Shown here: positions 23,601 through 32,479 of the stretch, piece by piece
Layout: the number at the start of each line of letters is the position of its first letter
Numbering within the stretch: position 1 is the stretch's first letter
Assembly (NCBI GenBank): GCA_947561585.1
Contig: CANNZV010000128.1
Span: 372,001-436,000, forward strand
Source: Caprella mutica
Taxonomy: Eukaryota > Arthropoda > Malacostraca > Amphipoda > Caprellidae
Length of the DNA stretch: 64,000 nt
Direction of reading: 5' to 3'
Program-made: the position numbers and the translations under genes
The notes under the pieces: generated by a model
Databases searched by the model: none
The model's input: only the letters and a program-made list of their open reading frames with translations
What the model was told of the DNA's origin: nothing

Positions 23601-24476
23601 ATTTGGACATCTTATGTCTTCCATCCTTAAAGGTGGCAGCTCCTCTTGTCCTTCTCTCTCCGGTTGACCTACGTCCTTTGACGTTAGTTGATTTATGTTT
23701 TCCGAACTTACCACTTCTGCTGTGGATAGCAGCGATCCTTGTTTCCAGACGACATCGTGCTCTATTAAGTTAGCTACACTTATCACAATTTTATTTCCTT
23801 CCATCTGCGTCACCGTGTTGGCAATTACCAGTCCGGTCCTGGTTTGACGATGGTGGACCAGAATCTCCTGTTGATCCCGTAGTCCTTTTGCTGAAATATG
23901 GCAGGTGAGGGTATTCACCGAATTAGCCGGAATTTTAAGAGTTTCCTTGAGATGTATGTTCCTGGGTGTTTCTACTATCCCTCTATCTTCTCTGTTTTCC
24001 TCGATTACATTTATTTTGGCATGAGTTTCTCCATATTCAAATTCAGTAGATAAAATCTGCATGCTCATTTGGGTTAGCTGAGGTTCTTTTCCTTGACTTT
24101 CCCCTTTATTCATAAAGTTTATCTTCTGTTCTGGGAAATTTAATATAGTATGCTGTAACACGTTCATTCCAAGTAGGATCTGAAATTTGAGGTCTCTGTT
24201 ATTCTTGAAGACAAGGAATTCCCCTAGAAATTGTCCCCCTGGAGTTTTTATTACTAACTCCAACTTTCCTTTAATTGGGATTTCTTTACTTTGAGCGTCT
24301 AACACTCTTCTATTTTGTGGTTTCAATTTAATTCCTTTACCCATTTTATCTATCAATTTCTCGCTGAGAAGGCTTATTGTTGCGCCGGTATCTATAATTC
24401 CTTTTCGTTTTTGTCCGTTAAAGATAATTCTTACTGTGGGACTATGCCTCCTTCCGGCGTCTTGTGCTCCTCTTAG
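20679..24476 (-). CDS. Pol polyprotein: protease, RT, RNase H, integrase
   Basis: 1265 codons directly after the TGA that ends gag and in the same frame. Numbering from the codon after TGA: aspartic protease active site DTGA at 29-32; reverse transcriptase with LDLASAY (D424), MPFGLSTAPG and YMDD (486-489); RNase H with D635, E676 and D701, then the usual LPGKEN..ADVLSR; a linker of 7-residue ETQNGKT-type repeats (about 775-806); integrase with HHCC zinc site (H900, H907, C937, C940), D968, D1027 and E1063 (35 residues between the last two), and a GPF-type C-terminal motif near the end. All catalytic residues are present. The product acts in the virus-like particle and the nucleus to copy and insert the element. 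There is no separate start codon before the protease, so expression as Gag-Pol by stop-codon readthrough is the simplest model. Confidence 0.93.
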   Translation of the reverse strand, partial: LRGAQDAGRRHSPTVRIIFNGQKRKGIIDTGATISLLSEKLIDKMGKGIKLKPQNRRVLDAQSKEIPIKGKLELVIKTPGGQFLGEFLVFKNNRDLKFQILLGMNVLQHTILNFPEQKINFMNKGESQGKEPQLTQMSMQILSTEFEYGETHAKINVIEENREDRGIVETPRNIHLKETLKIPANSVNTLTCHISAKGLRDQQEILVHHRQTRTGLVIANTVTQMEGNKIVISVANLIEHDVVWKQGSLLSTAEVVSSENINQLTSKDVGQPEREGQEELPPLRMEDIRCPNKEMKSRVLKLLNTYRQVCWQEGEPLGHYLGEQLQLPLTDDEIVNKRPYQIPVAEQEPLNKEIKKLLKEKIIHKSKSNYNAPMLIVKKPDGSIRPCLDYRELNKKLVPLKFPIPKISEIISSIKHTTFMSSLDLASAYNQISICPRDQYKTAFTVGNSKYEYARMPFGLSTAPGFFSRVINEALYEVIGVECLSYMDDILVFSEDDESHLSKLEEVLQRLAEVNLKIKVKKCDFFTTEVKFLGYTINRDGLKMNEERIRSVKNLPYPTSRKTVQSFLGATNYYRRFVRQFAQIADPLYQLLKKGVKFKWGEEEKKAVDTLKEKLCSPPVLAFPDFGKDWFLFTDASDRGLGAVLMQTKQGILHPISFVSKSLNSAQRQYSTTKREALALIFALEQFRTLILHYNVTVYSDHKPLVNIIHKTTKDHAINRWMLLAQEYKIQLKYLPGKENLFADVLSRLVEIEKQCEDVPLSLDEKLIEKVNALEETQNGKTETQNGKTETQNGEPETQNGETETSDQEEGGLQSYLPPKVSWTELELRKGQKKDIQCQRIRKDMKETRIDPTGKIERYKILGDIIYVVRKITRAHHLTDTYLVPYIPDNLMHKAFSIVHNDTTAGHKGQRRTMKTFRKSFYNKQETNLIEGFIAQCEPCLRAKTTPKPIPQGEYPIPGKPFSAVTTDILGPLPITKKGNRYIISFRDYCTRYTVLWPIPNKEVDSILEALRMVIAQYGSFKVLLSDNAPEYVGEKMAKFCQYYNIKKKEIVPYHPQSQGLAERINRETAKLLRIYTNTLAVNDWDELMPVIQLAINNSYNASLGETPFFALFGFDSPTESFVPPRLDYGEDDLAIRLRRVTQIREHCKKHLEKIQATVTQNTNQNRTNKDITVGSRVYANLKKQVSHRKLDMPITGPFVVTDKQGNRIKIRKVGSTETYVIHPDKLIARHAIQIKPDEVEIEADKGVKKITKPKMKRTYNLRPR
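22059..22154 (-). repeat. In-frame 21-bp minisatellite in pol
   Basis: About 4.5 copies of a 21-bp unit (7 codons, ETQNGKT/E) in the RNase H-integrase linker. The unit length preserves the frame, and the location between domains should tolerate changes in copy number. Confidence 0.85.
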
Positions 24477-24479
24477 TCA
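24471..24479 (-). promoter_or_regulatory. TGA-CTA stop context between gag and pol
   Basis: The Gag stop codon (24477-24479 on the minus strand) is TGA followed by CTA. UGA-CUA is a known leaky-stop context. The frame continues open for 1265 codons with protease following within 30 codons. Confidence 0.7.
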
Positions 24480-25814
24480 TTCGCTCTCGTCTGACTCTAT
24501 ATGGTCAGGTGAGTCTTCTTCTTCTTGTACTTGGTTTATTTGCTCCCGTTTCCTATCATTATACCGATATTGTTGGGGCTTGTTCCCGGACCTTGTCCGA
24601 CATTGTTTCTTTGTGTGGCCTCTGCGACCGCATTGTCCGCAGTTAGCGCGACATTTTTCTTCCTCATGGTTGTGCCTCCCACAGTTGTAGCAGTAAGGTA
24701 CTCCATCCTTCCGCCTTTTCCTGCAGTCTTTTATTTGATGACCTTTCTTGTTGCAGTAATTACAATTGTTTACTTTGTTGTTTTTGGTTTTGCAGTCGCG
24801 GGCCCAATGACCTGATCTCCCACAGTAGAAACAATTCTGTTCTCCACGGTTGGATCTCTTGGGTTCCGCTTGCATTGCGTACAGCACTTCTGAGGTAGCT
24901 ACAGGCGTCCTTTTTCTTCGATTCGCCTCCTGCGTAGCGTCTTCCTTCTTTGACCAATTTATCGCTTCCGCCATTAGAGTGGTGGAAGTGGTATCTGGAG
25001 TAATCTTCGCTACTTTTTTGTATACAGGTTCTGGAAGGCGTACAGACATGACTAGGTGCATGAGAAGGTTCTGAAGGATCTCTCCCAGCCCAATTTGAGG
25101 TGCTCTCCCTTCTATCGCGGTTGGTTCCTCTTCTCCAGCTGGTGGTTCCTCTGGTCCTTCGGGTTCCGACTCATCTTGCGGTTCTGGAGGTTGTGGTGGT
25201 GATCTTGCTGACGTTGACGCCTCCGGTGTTGTCGCCCTGGTCAGTCTGATGTCCACATCTGGATCCTCCTCATCGCTTCCTCCTTCATCATCCTGAGGCG
25301 GTGGCCCCCCGGGTCTGGCTCTTCTCTCCCTAGCTAATATTCGCGGCTCTGCTACTACACTATGGGCTCCTATACGGAGGGCGCGCATTTTATTATTACA
25401 AAGATATGCGTCTACTACCGAGCGACTCTGGGCTTGTAACTGCGCGATATCTGTAACGGGATTTTCAAGCCCGTTTTTTAGCAACGCAGCTGCGGCAACC
25501 TTTAGATCGGAGGTTGCAAAACACGGGTATATTTTCAACAAATCACTACATAATTGTCTATAAGAGATCGGTTTTCCCGCATAAGAAGCGATATACTTTC
25601 TTGCGTCGCCAACATTCGGGTCAATTAGCGAATTTAAGATTCGCACTTTCTGACCATCCTCTTGGATGTTGTGTAGGGCAATGTGCCCATCAACAGCGCG
25701 TAGGAAGTTACGAATATCTATGGTCTGCCCAGATCCCGGAGCTTCACCACTACATGGAAGTCCTGAGAACCTAGGTAGTCCATCTAAGATAGTAACTTGA
25801 CGCAGCTGTTGCAT
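24477..25814 (-). CDS. Gag polyprotein with four CCHC knuckles
   Basis: 445 codons starting from ATG at 25812-25814 in a good context (AACATGC). The N-terminal ~150 residues contain LLKIYPCFA and similar helical blocks suited to a capsid domain. Residues about 160-240 are Pro/Glu/Asp-rich and probably disordered. A second conserved block lies at about 240-290. Residues 328-405 hold four C-x2-C-x4-H-x4-C zinc knuckles (starting C328, C351, C375 and C392) for RNA binding, and the C-terminal tail is acidic. It should form the particle shell and package the genomic RNA. The stop TGA is in frame with pol, so Gag and Gag-Pol share their start. Four knuckles are more than usual; the classical Drosophila gypsy Gag lacks them. 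Confidence 0.92.
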   Translation of the reverse strand: MQQLRQVTILDGLPRFSGLPCSGEAPGSGQTIDIRNFLRAVDGHIALHNIQEDGQKVRILNSLIDPNVGDARKYIASYAGKPISYRQLCSDLLKIYPCFATSDLKVAAAALLKNGLENPVTDIAQLQAQSRSVVDAYLCNNKMRALRIGAHSVVAEPRILARERRARPGGPPPQDDEGGSDEEDPDVDIRLTRATTPEASTSARSPPQPPEPQDESEPEGPEEPPAGEEEPTAIEGRAPQIGLGEILQNLLMHLVMSVRLPEPVYKKVAKITPDTTSTTLMAEAINWSKKEDATQEANRRKRTPVATSEVLYAMQAEPKRSNRGEQNCFYCGRSGHWARDCKTKNNKVNNCNYCNKKGHQIKDCRKRRKDGVPYCYNCGRHNHEEEKCRANCGQCGRRGHTKKQCRTRSGNKPQQYRYNDRKREQINQVQEEEDSPDHIESDESE

Positions 25815-26095
25815 GTTGCCGTATTTTATTTCTAAAACACTCGATCCAGTATACTTTTATTAAATTAGATTTCAATTATATCACGAGTTCTTAGTGTGCG
25901 CTCTTTATTTCGATTTTGAATCTTTGATTTCTGACGCATTAATTGCCTGACACCGACACTTGCATTTACTATTATTTGACACAATATTCTACCATGTACA
26001 ATAATATAACAATATACTCTTATAATGTAACTACAATAAACACAATTATTCCTGTGCTCTGCTTCCTTGGTAAATATTTGTCTAAGGTGACGGGT

Positions 26096-26102
26096 ACTCA
26101 CT
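26096..26102 (-). promoter_or_regulatory. Candidate splice donor A|GTGAGT
   Basis: On the minus strand CAA|GTGAGT matches the donor consensus well at +1 to +6. It lies in the leader upstream of gag, as expected for an env subgenomic message. Splicing is inferred, not shown. Confidence 0.5.
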
Positions 26103-26285
26103 TGTTGCCTTGTTCAGTTTGATACCTTACTTCAACAAGTCTATTCGACGACTGACTCCGCTGCTTCTCTCCCAGATATCCTGATGGTGACCTCTAACGG
26201 TACTCTGGTTGTTATTGCAGGTTGCAGCCACTGTTCCCCGTAGTTCAGCTCGCCTTGTTATTGTGTTGTCTCCTGTGAGGTTATT

Positions 26286-26500
26286 GCACTAGCTCCAAGC
26301 TCTCACGTGCTCTTCTCTGCTGGACTGGTTGGTTCTCTTGAACTGAACAGTACTGGCTCCAAGCTCTTACGCACACAATCCGTTGATTTAGTCAGCTCTT
26401 TTTGATCGTCAGTATACTGGCCCCTGGCTCTTACGTACACCACCCGTTAATCTAGTCAGCTCTCTTGAACGTCACTGTACTGGCTCCCAGCTCTTACGTA
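26286..26500 (-). repeat. ~63-bp imperfect tandem repeat in the leader
   Basis: About 3.5 units, each with ACTGGCTCCAAGCTCTTACG-type sequence followed by GTTNATNTAGTCAGCTCT and TTGAACGTCA-type blocks. In the Drosophila gypsy element the Su(Hw) insulator array occupies a comparable leader position, but I do not see Su(Hw) sites here. Confidence 0.7.
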
Positions 26501-27029
26501 TTTAGAATTTGACGAGCAGGTATTTTAACCTTTGAGTAACTGACCTTATGTTCTTCCTAGTGTGTTCTCTCTTTTAGCTGAACTCGTATTTCTTAGCCCA
26601 GCCTTTCAATAAAGCTGGTCCAGATCTCACGATCTCTCTTGATGGACTTATAATACGTATTAGGACCCAATCCTCACGGATTTACTTGCAGATCTGTTTC
26701 GTATAAGGCTAAGGTACGGTTCACTATGTTATTTGTCCGGTAGGTTTCTAAATTCTTACCGGTATCACCTCTTCTGTCGGGTGATGTTGTAACAGATCTC
26801 CCTGTAGATCTTGCTAACTGTTTCCGTGAGTTGAGTGCTAAGCTGCAGAGTCCACTGCCTTAGCTGCACTCTCTAGTCTCCCACTCAAAATGTTGTAGTG
26901 GTTCGGCGCGTTAAAACGACACTATATTAATACGGAGTTTTATTTCACCTCTTAACTCTTGACTCTTAATTGTTATTTTCTCCCAGATATCTTCTCTCTC
27001 AATCTATGTTAACCGATAACTATCATCAG

Positions 27030-27047
27030 GCCCCACGTTGGACGCCA
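27030..27047 (-). promoter_or_regulatory. Primer-binding site, tRNA-Lys type
   Basis: TGGCGTCCAACGTGGGGC one base after the 5' LTR matches 17 of 18 positions of the complement of the tRNA-Lys(CUU) 3' end. The one difference is T for C at position 6. Confidence 0.88.
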
Positions 27048-27048
27048 G

Positions 27049-27751
27049 TGATAAACTCTATATTCTAGTTCTATAGGTTCTTTGCCTAAGGTAACTTGCA
27101 GAAGTATACTACAAGTTTCTTTAGTCTTAGGGCCTGAAGAGCCTTATGGTTGAACAGTTTAATAATTGAGATAAGAGAGTAGATAAATGGGGATAAAAAA
27201 AAACACTTGTAAGAAACGAAACATTCACTATTCAATACTGTCGATAAAATTTAGTACAACAAATTTTGAGTCTAAGTAAGAGTTGAGACGAGGGAATTTC
27301 TCACGAGAGAACTTGGTCACAACTAGGAATCCGATTTCACACTCCCATCTAGTTAGGTGATAGATCCTTATATACCTTAACTACTCTCCAACCTTCTAGG
27401 TACAAGGTTAGGGTACGTCAAGGTTTTGAGTTAACTTTCATTGTGTTAGTACGGATACCACTAATTGCTTTGTTGTTCTAGCGAAAATTCTTGCAGGAAA
27501 TTAGATGAATTCTTGCAGGTAATTAGAGGTTCCATTGTCCCTTGTGATAGTAACTAATTACTACTAATTGTCTTGTTTTTCTCGCTTAAACTCTAGCAGG
27601 TAATTAGAGGTAATTAGACACTCGCTATCATAAAAACATTTTGTTAACATTACTGGTATTACTGGTAGTGAAAGTAATATCTACTATTATATCTACGTGA
27701 AGTTCTACTATCTACTTTAAAGCTGAAGCTTGGTGAAGCTTGGTTGTTACA
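27049..27751 (-). repeat. 5' LTR (703 bp)
   Basis: TG...CA termini on the coding strand. It contains the promoter (TATATAAG at 27366-27376 on the minus strand) and matches the 3' LTR except for a single-base indel near the U5 edge. Confidence 0.92.
27366..27376 (-). promoter_or_regulatory. TATA box in the 5' LTR
   Basis: Coding-strand GGTATATAAGG. Transcription would start about 30 bases downstream, near 27335. No clear TCAGT initiator is visible there. Confidence 0.55.
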
Positions 27752-30050
27752 GGGGAATATTCCTTGAATACTCCCAAGGAAGAGATGAATGTTTAGAATT
27801 ATTTTTAATTTTTCCAATAATCCAGGAATGTTCCCTAAATATTCCATTAAATTGTAGAAAATAGTTTGAAAATCTTATGTTCTTGGAATATTCCTTGAAT
27901 ACTCCCAAGGAAGAACAGAATGTTTAGAATTATTTAAAGTATTATCCGATAATCCAGGGATGTTCCATAAACATTTCATTAAATTGTAGAAAATAGGTTG
28001 AAAATCTTACGTTCAGGAAATATTCTTTGAATATTCCCAAGGAAGAGATGAATGTTTAGAATTATTTTCACTTTTTCCAATAACCCAGGAATGTTCCCTA
28101 AATATTCCATTAAATTGTAGAAAATAGGTTGAAAATCTTATGTTCAGGGAATATTCCTTGAATACTCCCAAGGAAGAGATGGGTGTTTAGAATTATTTGA
28201 AGTATTATCCGATAATCCAGGGATGTTCCCTAAACATTTCATTAAATTGTAGAAAATAGGTTGAAAATCTTATGTTCACGGAATATTCCTTGAATACTCC
28301 CATGGAAGAGATGAATATTTAGATTTATTTTCAGTTTCTCCAATATTCCAGGAATGTTCCCTAAATATTCCATTAAATTGTAGAAGATAGTTCGAAAATC
28401 TTATGTTCAGGGAATATTCCTTGAATACTCCCAAGGAAGAGATGAATGTTTAGAATTATTTTCAGTTTTTCTGATAATCAAGGAATGTTCCCTAAATATT
28501 CCATTAAATTGTAAAAGATAGTTCGAAAACCATTTGTTTCAGGGAATATTCCTTGAATACTCCCATGGAAGAGATGAATGTTTAGAATTATTTAAAGTAT
28601 TATCCGATAATCCAGGAATGTTCCCTAAATATTCCATTAAATTGTAGAAGATAGTTTGAAAATCTTACGTTCAGGGAATATTCCTTGAATACTCCCAAGG
28701 AAGATATGGATGTTTAGAATTATTTTCAGTTTTTCCAATAATCCAGGAATGTTCCCTAAACTTTCCATTAAATTGTAAAATATAGTTCGAAAATCTTATA
28801 TTCGAAGAATATTCCTTGAATACTCCCAAGGAAGAGATGAATGTTTATAATTATTTTCAGTTTTTCCAATAATCCAGGAATGTTCCCTAAATATTCCATT
28901 AAATTTTAGAAGATAGTTTGAAAATCTTTTGTTCAGGGAATATTCCTTGAATACTCCCAAGGAAGAGAAGAATATTTAGGATTATTTAAAGTATTATCCG
29001 ATAATCCAAGAATGTTCCCTAAACATTTCATTAAATTGTAGAAGATAAGTTGAAAATCTTATGTTCAGGGAATATTCCTTGAATACTCCCTAGGAAGAGA
29101 TGAATGCTTATAATTATTTAAAGTATTATCCGATAATCCAGGAATGTTCCCTAAACATTCCATTAAATTTTAGAAGATAGTTTGAAAATCTTATGTTCAG
29201 GGAATATTCCTTGAATACTCCCAAGGAAGAGAAGAATATTTAGGATTATTTAAAGTATTATCCGATAATCCAGGAATGTTCCCTAAACATTTCATTAAAT
29301 TGTAGATGATAGGTTGAAAATCTTATGTTCAGGGAATATTCCTTGAATACTCCCTATGAAGAGATGAATGCTTATAATTATTTAAAGTATTATCCGATAA
29401 TCCAGGAATGTTCCCTAAACATTCCATTAAATTTTAGAAGATAGTTTGAAAATCTTATGTTCAGGGAATATTCCTTGAATACTCCCAAGGAAGAGAAGAA
29501 TATTTAGGATTATTTAAAGTATTATCCGATAATCCAGGAATGTTCCCTAAACATTTCATTAAATTGTAGAAGATAGTTCGTAAATTTCATGTTCAGGGAA
29601 TATTCCTTGAATACTCCCATGGAAGAGATGAATGTTTAGGATTATCTTCAATTTTTCCAATATTCCAGGAATGTTTCCTAAATATTTCATTAATTTGTAG
29701 AAGATAGTATGAATAAACATATGTTCAGGGAATATCCCTCGAATACTCAATTGAAATACTTTATTGATAGAATTATGTAAAGGTTGGTCAATATTCAGGG
29801 AATGTTCCTTGAATATTCCATAAAAGATTCGAAAATGGAATAAATTTACTGATGTTCAGCGAGTATTCCCTGAACATTCATTAAAATGAATTTACATGTT
29901 ATGAATTTAATGTGCTTGAGGGAACATTCCCTGAATATTCAATTGGAATTATATTCCATTCTTATGTTCCAGGAAGATTCCGGGAGCATCAGTATGGAAT
30001 GTGGGAATATTGGGGAACATTAAATCCGAATGGAACATTCCCGGAATATT
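27752..30050. repeat. ~130-bp satellite, right block
   Basis: Continuation of the array cut by the LTR element. The first ~1.05 kb (27757-28804) is nearly the same as 15842-16893, apart from its first monomer. In the pre-insertion array these two stretches were adjacent, a tandem duplication of about eight monomers. Monomers become irregular after about 29700. Confidence 0.88.
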
Positions 30051-30065
30051 CAAATGTTACCTGGG

Positions 30066-30645
30066 ACACATTGTGTTATAGAAAAATAGGTACATTTACA
30101 CATTGTGTTAAAGAAAAATAGGTACATTTACACATTGTGTTATAGAAAAATAGGTACATTTACACATTGTGTTATAGAAAAATAGGTACATATACACATT
30201 GTGTTATAGAAAAATAGGTACATATACACATTGTGTTATAGAAAAATAGGTACATTTACTCATTGTGTTATAGAAAAATAGGTACATTTACACATTGTGT
30301 TATAGAAAAATAGGTACATTTACACATTGTGTTATAGAAAAATAGGTACATTTACATATTGTGTTATAGAAAAATAGGTACATTTACACATTGTGTTATA
30401 GAAAATAGGTACATTTACACATTGTGTTATAGAAAATAGGTACATTTACACATTGTGTTATAGAAAAATAGGTGCATTTACACATTGTGTTATAGAAAAA
30501 TAGGTACATTTACACATTGTGTTATAGAAAAATAGGTACATTTACACATTGTGTTATAGAAAATAGGTACATTTACACATTGTGTTAAAGAAAAATAGGT
30601 ACATTTACACATTGTGTTATAGAAAAATAGGTACATTTACACATT
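30066..30645. repeat. 32-bp satellite, right block
   Basis: About 18 copies of the unit found at 5185-6424, in the same orientation. It starts in phase with the left block apart from an extra AC. Confidence 0.95.
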
Positions 30646-31545
30646 CGTGACCCAACGTGGGAATTTCAGTCATGTTTCATGCTTAGCATGTTAAGTAGCA
30701 TATAATTACATGGCTTCTGCATATGCCGTCAGGAGGGAAAGGGTTAGATTTTATAGAACTTTTCTAATCAAAGTAAATTTATGGGAAAAGTAACAAAATC
30801 AAATTACTGAAAATATGAAAAACAATACATTAAATGCTGATTGTAAATTGTAATACATCTGAGTATAATCAATGTATGACTAGATACTTGGTAGACGAAT
30901 AAAGTATTTGTTAAACCATATAAATTTAAGAGGTCGTTGTAGGAGCTGCATGGCCCTTACGGATAACATTCGTCCGTTGTAGAAGGGTGTTCGATTTAAC
31001 GATCGTCCGCTGTACGAGCTTTACCTAGCTGTGGTCTTTTAGTTTCGACTTGCCTTTCTGCGATTTTACAGTTTATAGTTCTGTATAATTTATAAATCAA
31101 ATGAAATTAGACGCAGAGTAGACGATGTGGTTCATGAATTGTGTATTTACTTGGGTTATTATTTGCAGGTTTTGCTATGACAACTGGTTCTCTTTGCGCA
31201 ACAAATAGAAGTTCTGACCATTAGAAAAAAATTGAATTATGCATTCTAAAACATTTTGCTTTAATCCAAGCTAGTAATAATAGTGTAGTAATTTAAATAC
31301 AAATCAAAGTCAAAGTTCATCAAATTGTTTTCCTATACAGGAAGGCCTCGCTTTAAGTACAACTCACTTTAATAAATGTGGTACTTATATCGAGTCATGT
31401 CTCGAAATAAGTATACCGTTCGTAGACATAGAAAACTGAGACAATTTTTCGTGATTATTTCACGGTAACTAAAAAAATATCAAAATAATAATCCAGATGA
31501 GGTTATTAGAAGCAATTGGTTTTGAAATTCAACATGTCCCATTTT
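30646..31545. other. Non-coding spacer
   Basis: No gene or repeat family recognised. A GCCTCGCTTTAAGTAC stretch near 31345 resembles the end of a pogo/Tigger-type element, but no partner end was found. Confidence 0.45.
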
Positions 31546-31546
31546 A

Positions 31547-31730
31547 GGGTAAGTTCCGTTTTATCGCACGGTTCCATATTTTCGAACACATAAAAATACC
31601 TATATATATTAATCATTATTTAACTTTTATTTCAATTGGTATCCATGATACCAATTAGAAAAGAAGTTGAATAATAATTATAATATTTAGATTTCGGACG
31701 TGTAAAACGTACCAATAGCTTGAAACTAAG
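31547..31730. mobile_element. Degenerate MITE, GGGTAAGTTACG family
   Basis: The left end GGGTAAGTTCCGTTTTATCG follows TA at 31545-31546. Inner arms share a GGTATCCATGATACC palindrome with the element at 13222. The right end is eroded. Confidence 0.55.
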
Positions 31731-31735
31731 TACTC

Positions 31736-32479
31736 TTCCAAAAATATTTCATAGAGCATAAAATTGCTGTTTGTTAAATGTAGCACAATAATTATAGAAA
31801 TCAGAGTATTTATTAATTACTCAAATATACTGAGTGAGAGTTAAGCTATGGATGGATTTTAAAACAATTTATAAATTCATTACTTTAAACTTTCATCACA
31901 GTCACAAACACTGCTTGATAATAGGCTTTTATAGTACTTTAACCACAGTTAATAGAATAGGGACTATAAACTGTGACTCTAATTTTAAAACAAATTTTCC
32001 TTCATTACAGCTCATAGAAAATGAGATATATAATCAAGGAGTTACAATTATAAATTTCTTGTTACTTTACATCGCTTTACTTACCGTTTGGTAATTAAAC
32101 TGAGTCGTGATTTGGTAACTAAAGCGGGGGATCCCTGCATAACAATGGCAACAGCATCTATAGGGTATTAATTTTAGGTTGATTCTATAATTATATTCAT
32201 ATCACCAGTTATTTTGTCACTATAGGAACTGAAAAGGTATATAATTAATGAATACATAAGGAAAGGGAAAGATGAATCACCATTAATTGAAATACAATGT
32301 AGTTCATTTCATGGGTTGTTTTAACTTGTTTAATATCGAATCATTTTCATATGTAGGTCCTGATGGAAATTGACAATATTTTTTAGAAAATGGAATATCA
32401 GATAACTATTAAATCAATTTAACATTTTATCATTATTATAAATATTATTTTCACCCAGTCTACTTTGAATTGTACGATT
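31736..32479. other. Non-coding spacer
   Basis: An 86-codon frame at 31834-32094 shows no domain and no coding bias that I can see; I do not call it. Confidence 0.5.

Larger units (their letters stand above)
25815..27029 (-). other. Long leader (5' UTR) of the retrovirus
   Basis: About 1.2 kb between primer site and gag. It holds an imperfect ~63-bp tandem repeat (26286-26500), a strong splice-donor sequence at 26096-26102 and a 78-codon upstream frame (25865-26101) that begins inside that donor. The upstream frame has no recognisable domain. Confidence 0.7.
16899..27751 (-). mobile_element. Full-length gypsy-type endogenous retrovirus (errantivirus-like)
   Basis: A 10,853-bp LTR element read on the minus strand: 5' LTR 27049-27751, primer site 27030-27047, gag, pol, env, polypurine tract, 3' LTR 16899-17602. 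The LTRs differ, as far as I can read them, only by one base gained or lost near their outer edge, which implies a very recent insertion. A 5-bp GGGGA duplication flanks it. All enzymatic motifs are intact. The host site is a ~130-bp satellite. The four CCHC knuckles in Gag, the TGA between gag and pol and the long leader distinguish it from the Drosophila gypsy type. Confidence 0.93.
6425..30065. mobile_element. Putative 23.6-kb element with CCCAGGTAACATT inverted ends
   Basis: The left end reads CCCAGGTAACATTGAAC and the right end, reverse-complemented, reads CCCAGGTAACATTTGAA. Similarity continues inward through GGAAnnTTCC-rich sequence. Both flanks are the same 32-bp satellite in the same orientation. 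Rejoining them restores the satellite phase except for a duplicated AC dinucleotide (6423-6424 and 30066-30067), so the satellite is the interrupted target. About 10.86 kb of the length is a later LTR retrotransposon, which leaves about 12.8 kb. I find no transposase, so it would be non-autonomous or of unknown type. The alternative is a composite of two related shorter elements whose outer ends survive. Confidence 0.55.

Noticed and set aside
31834..32094. 86-codon plus-strand frame as a gene
   Set aside because: No domain, AT-driven composition and no promoter or splice context.
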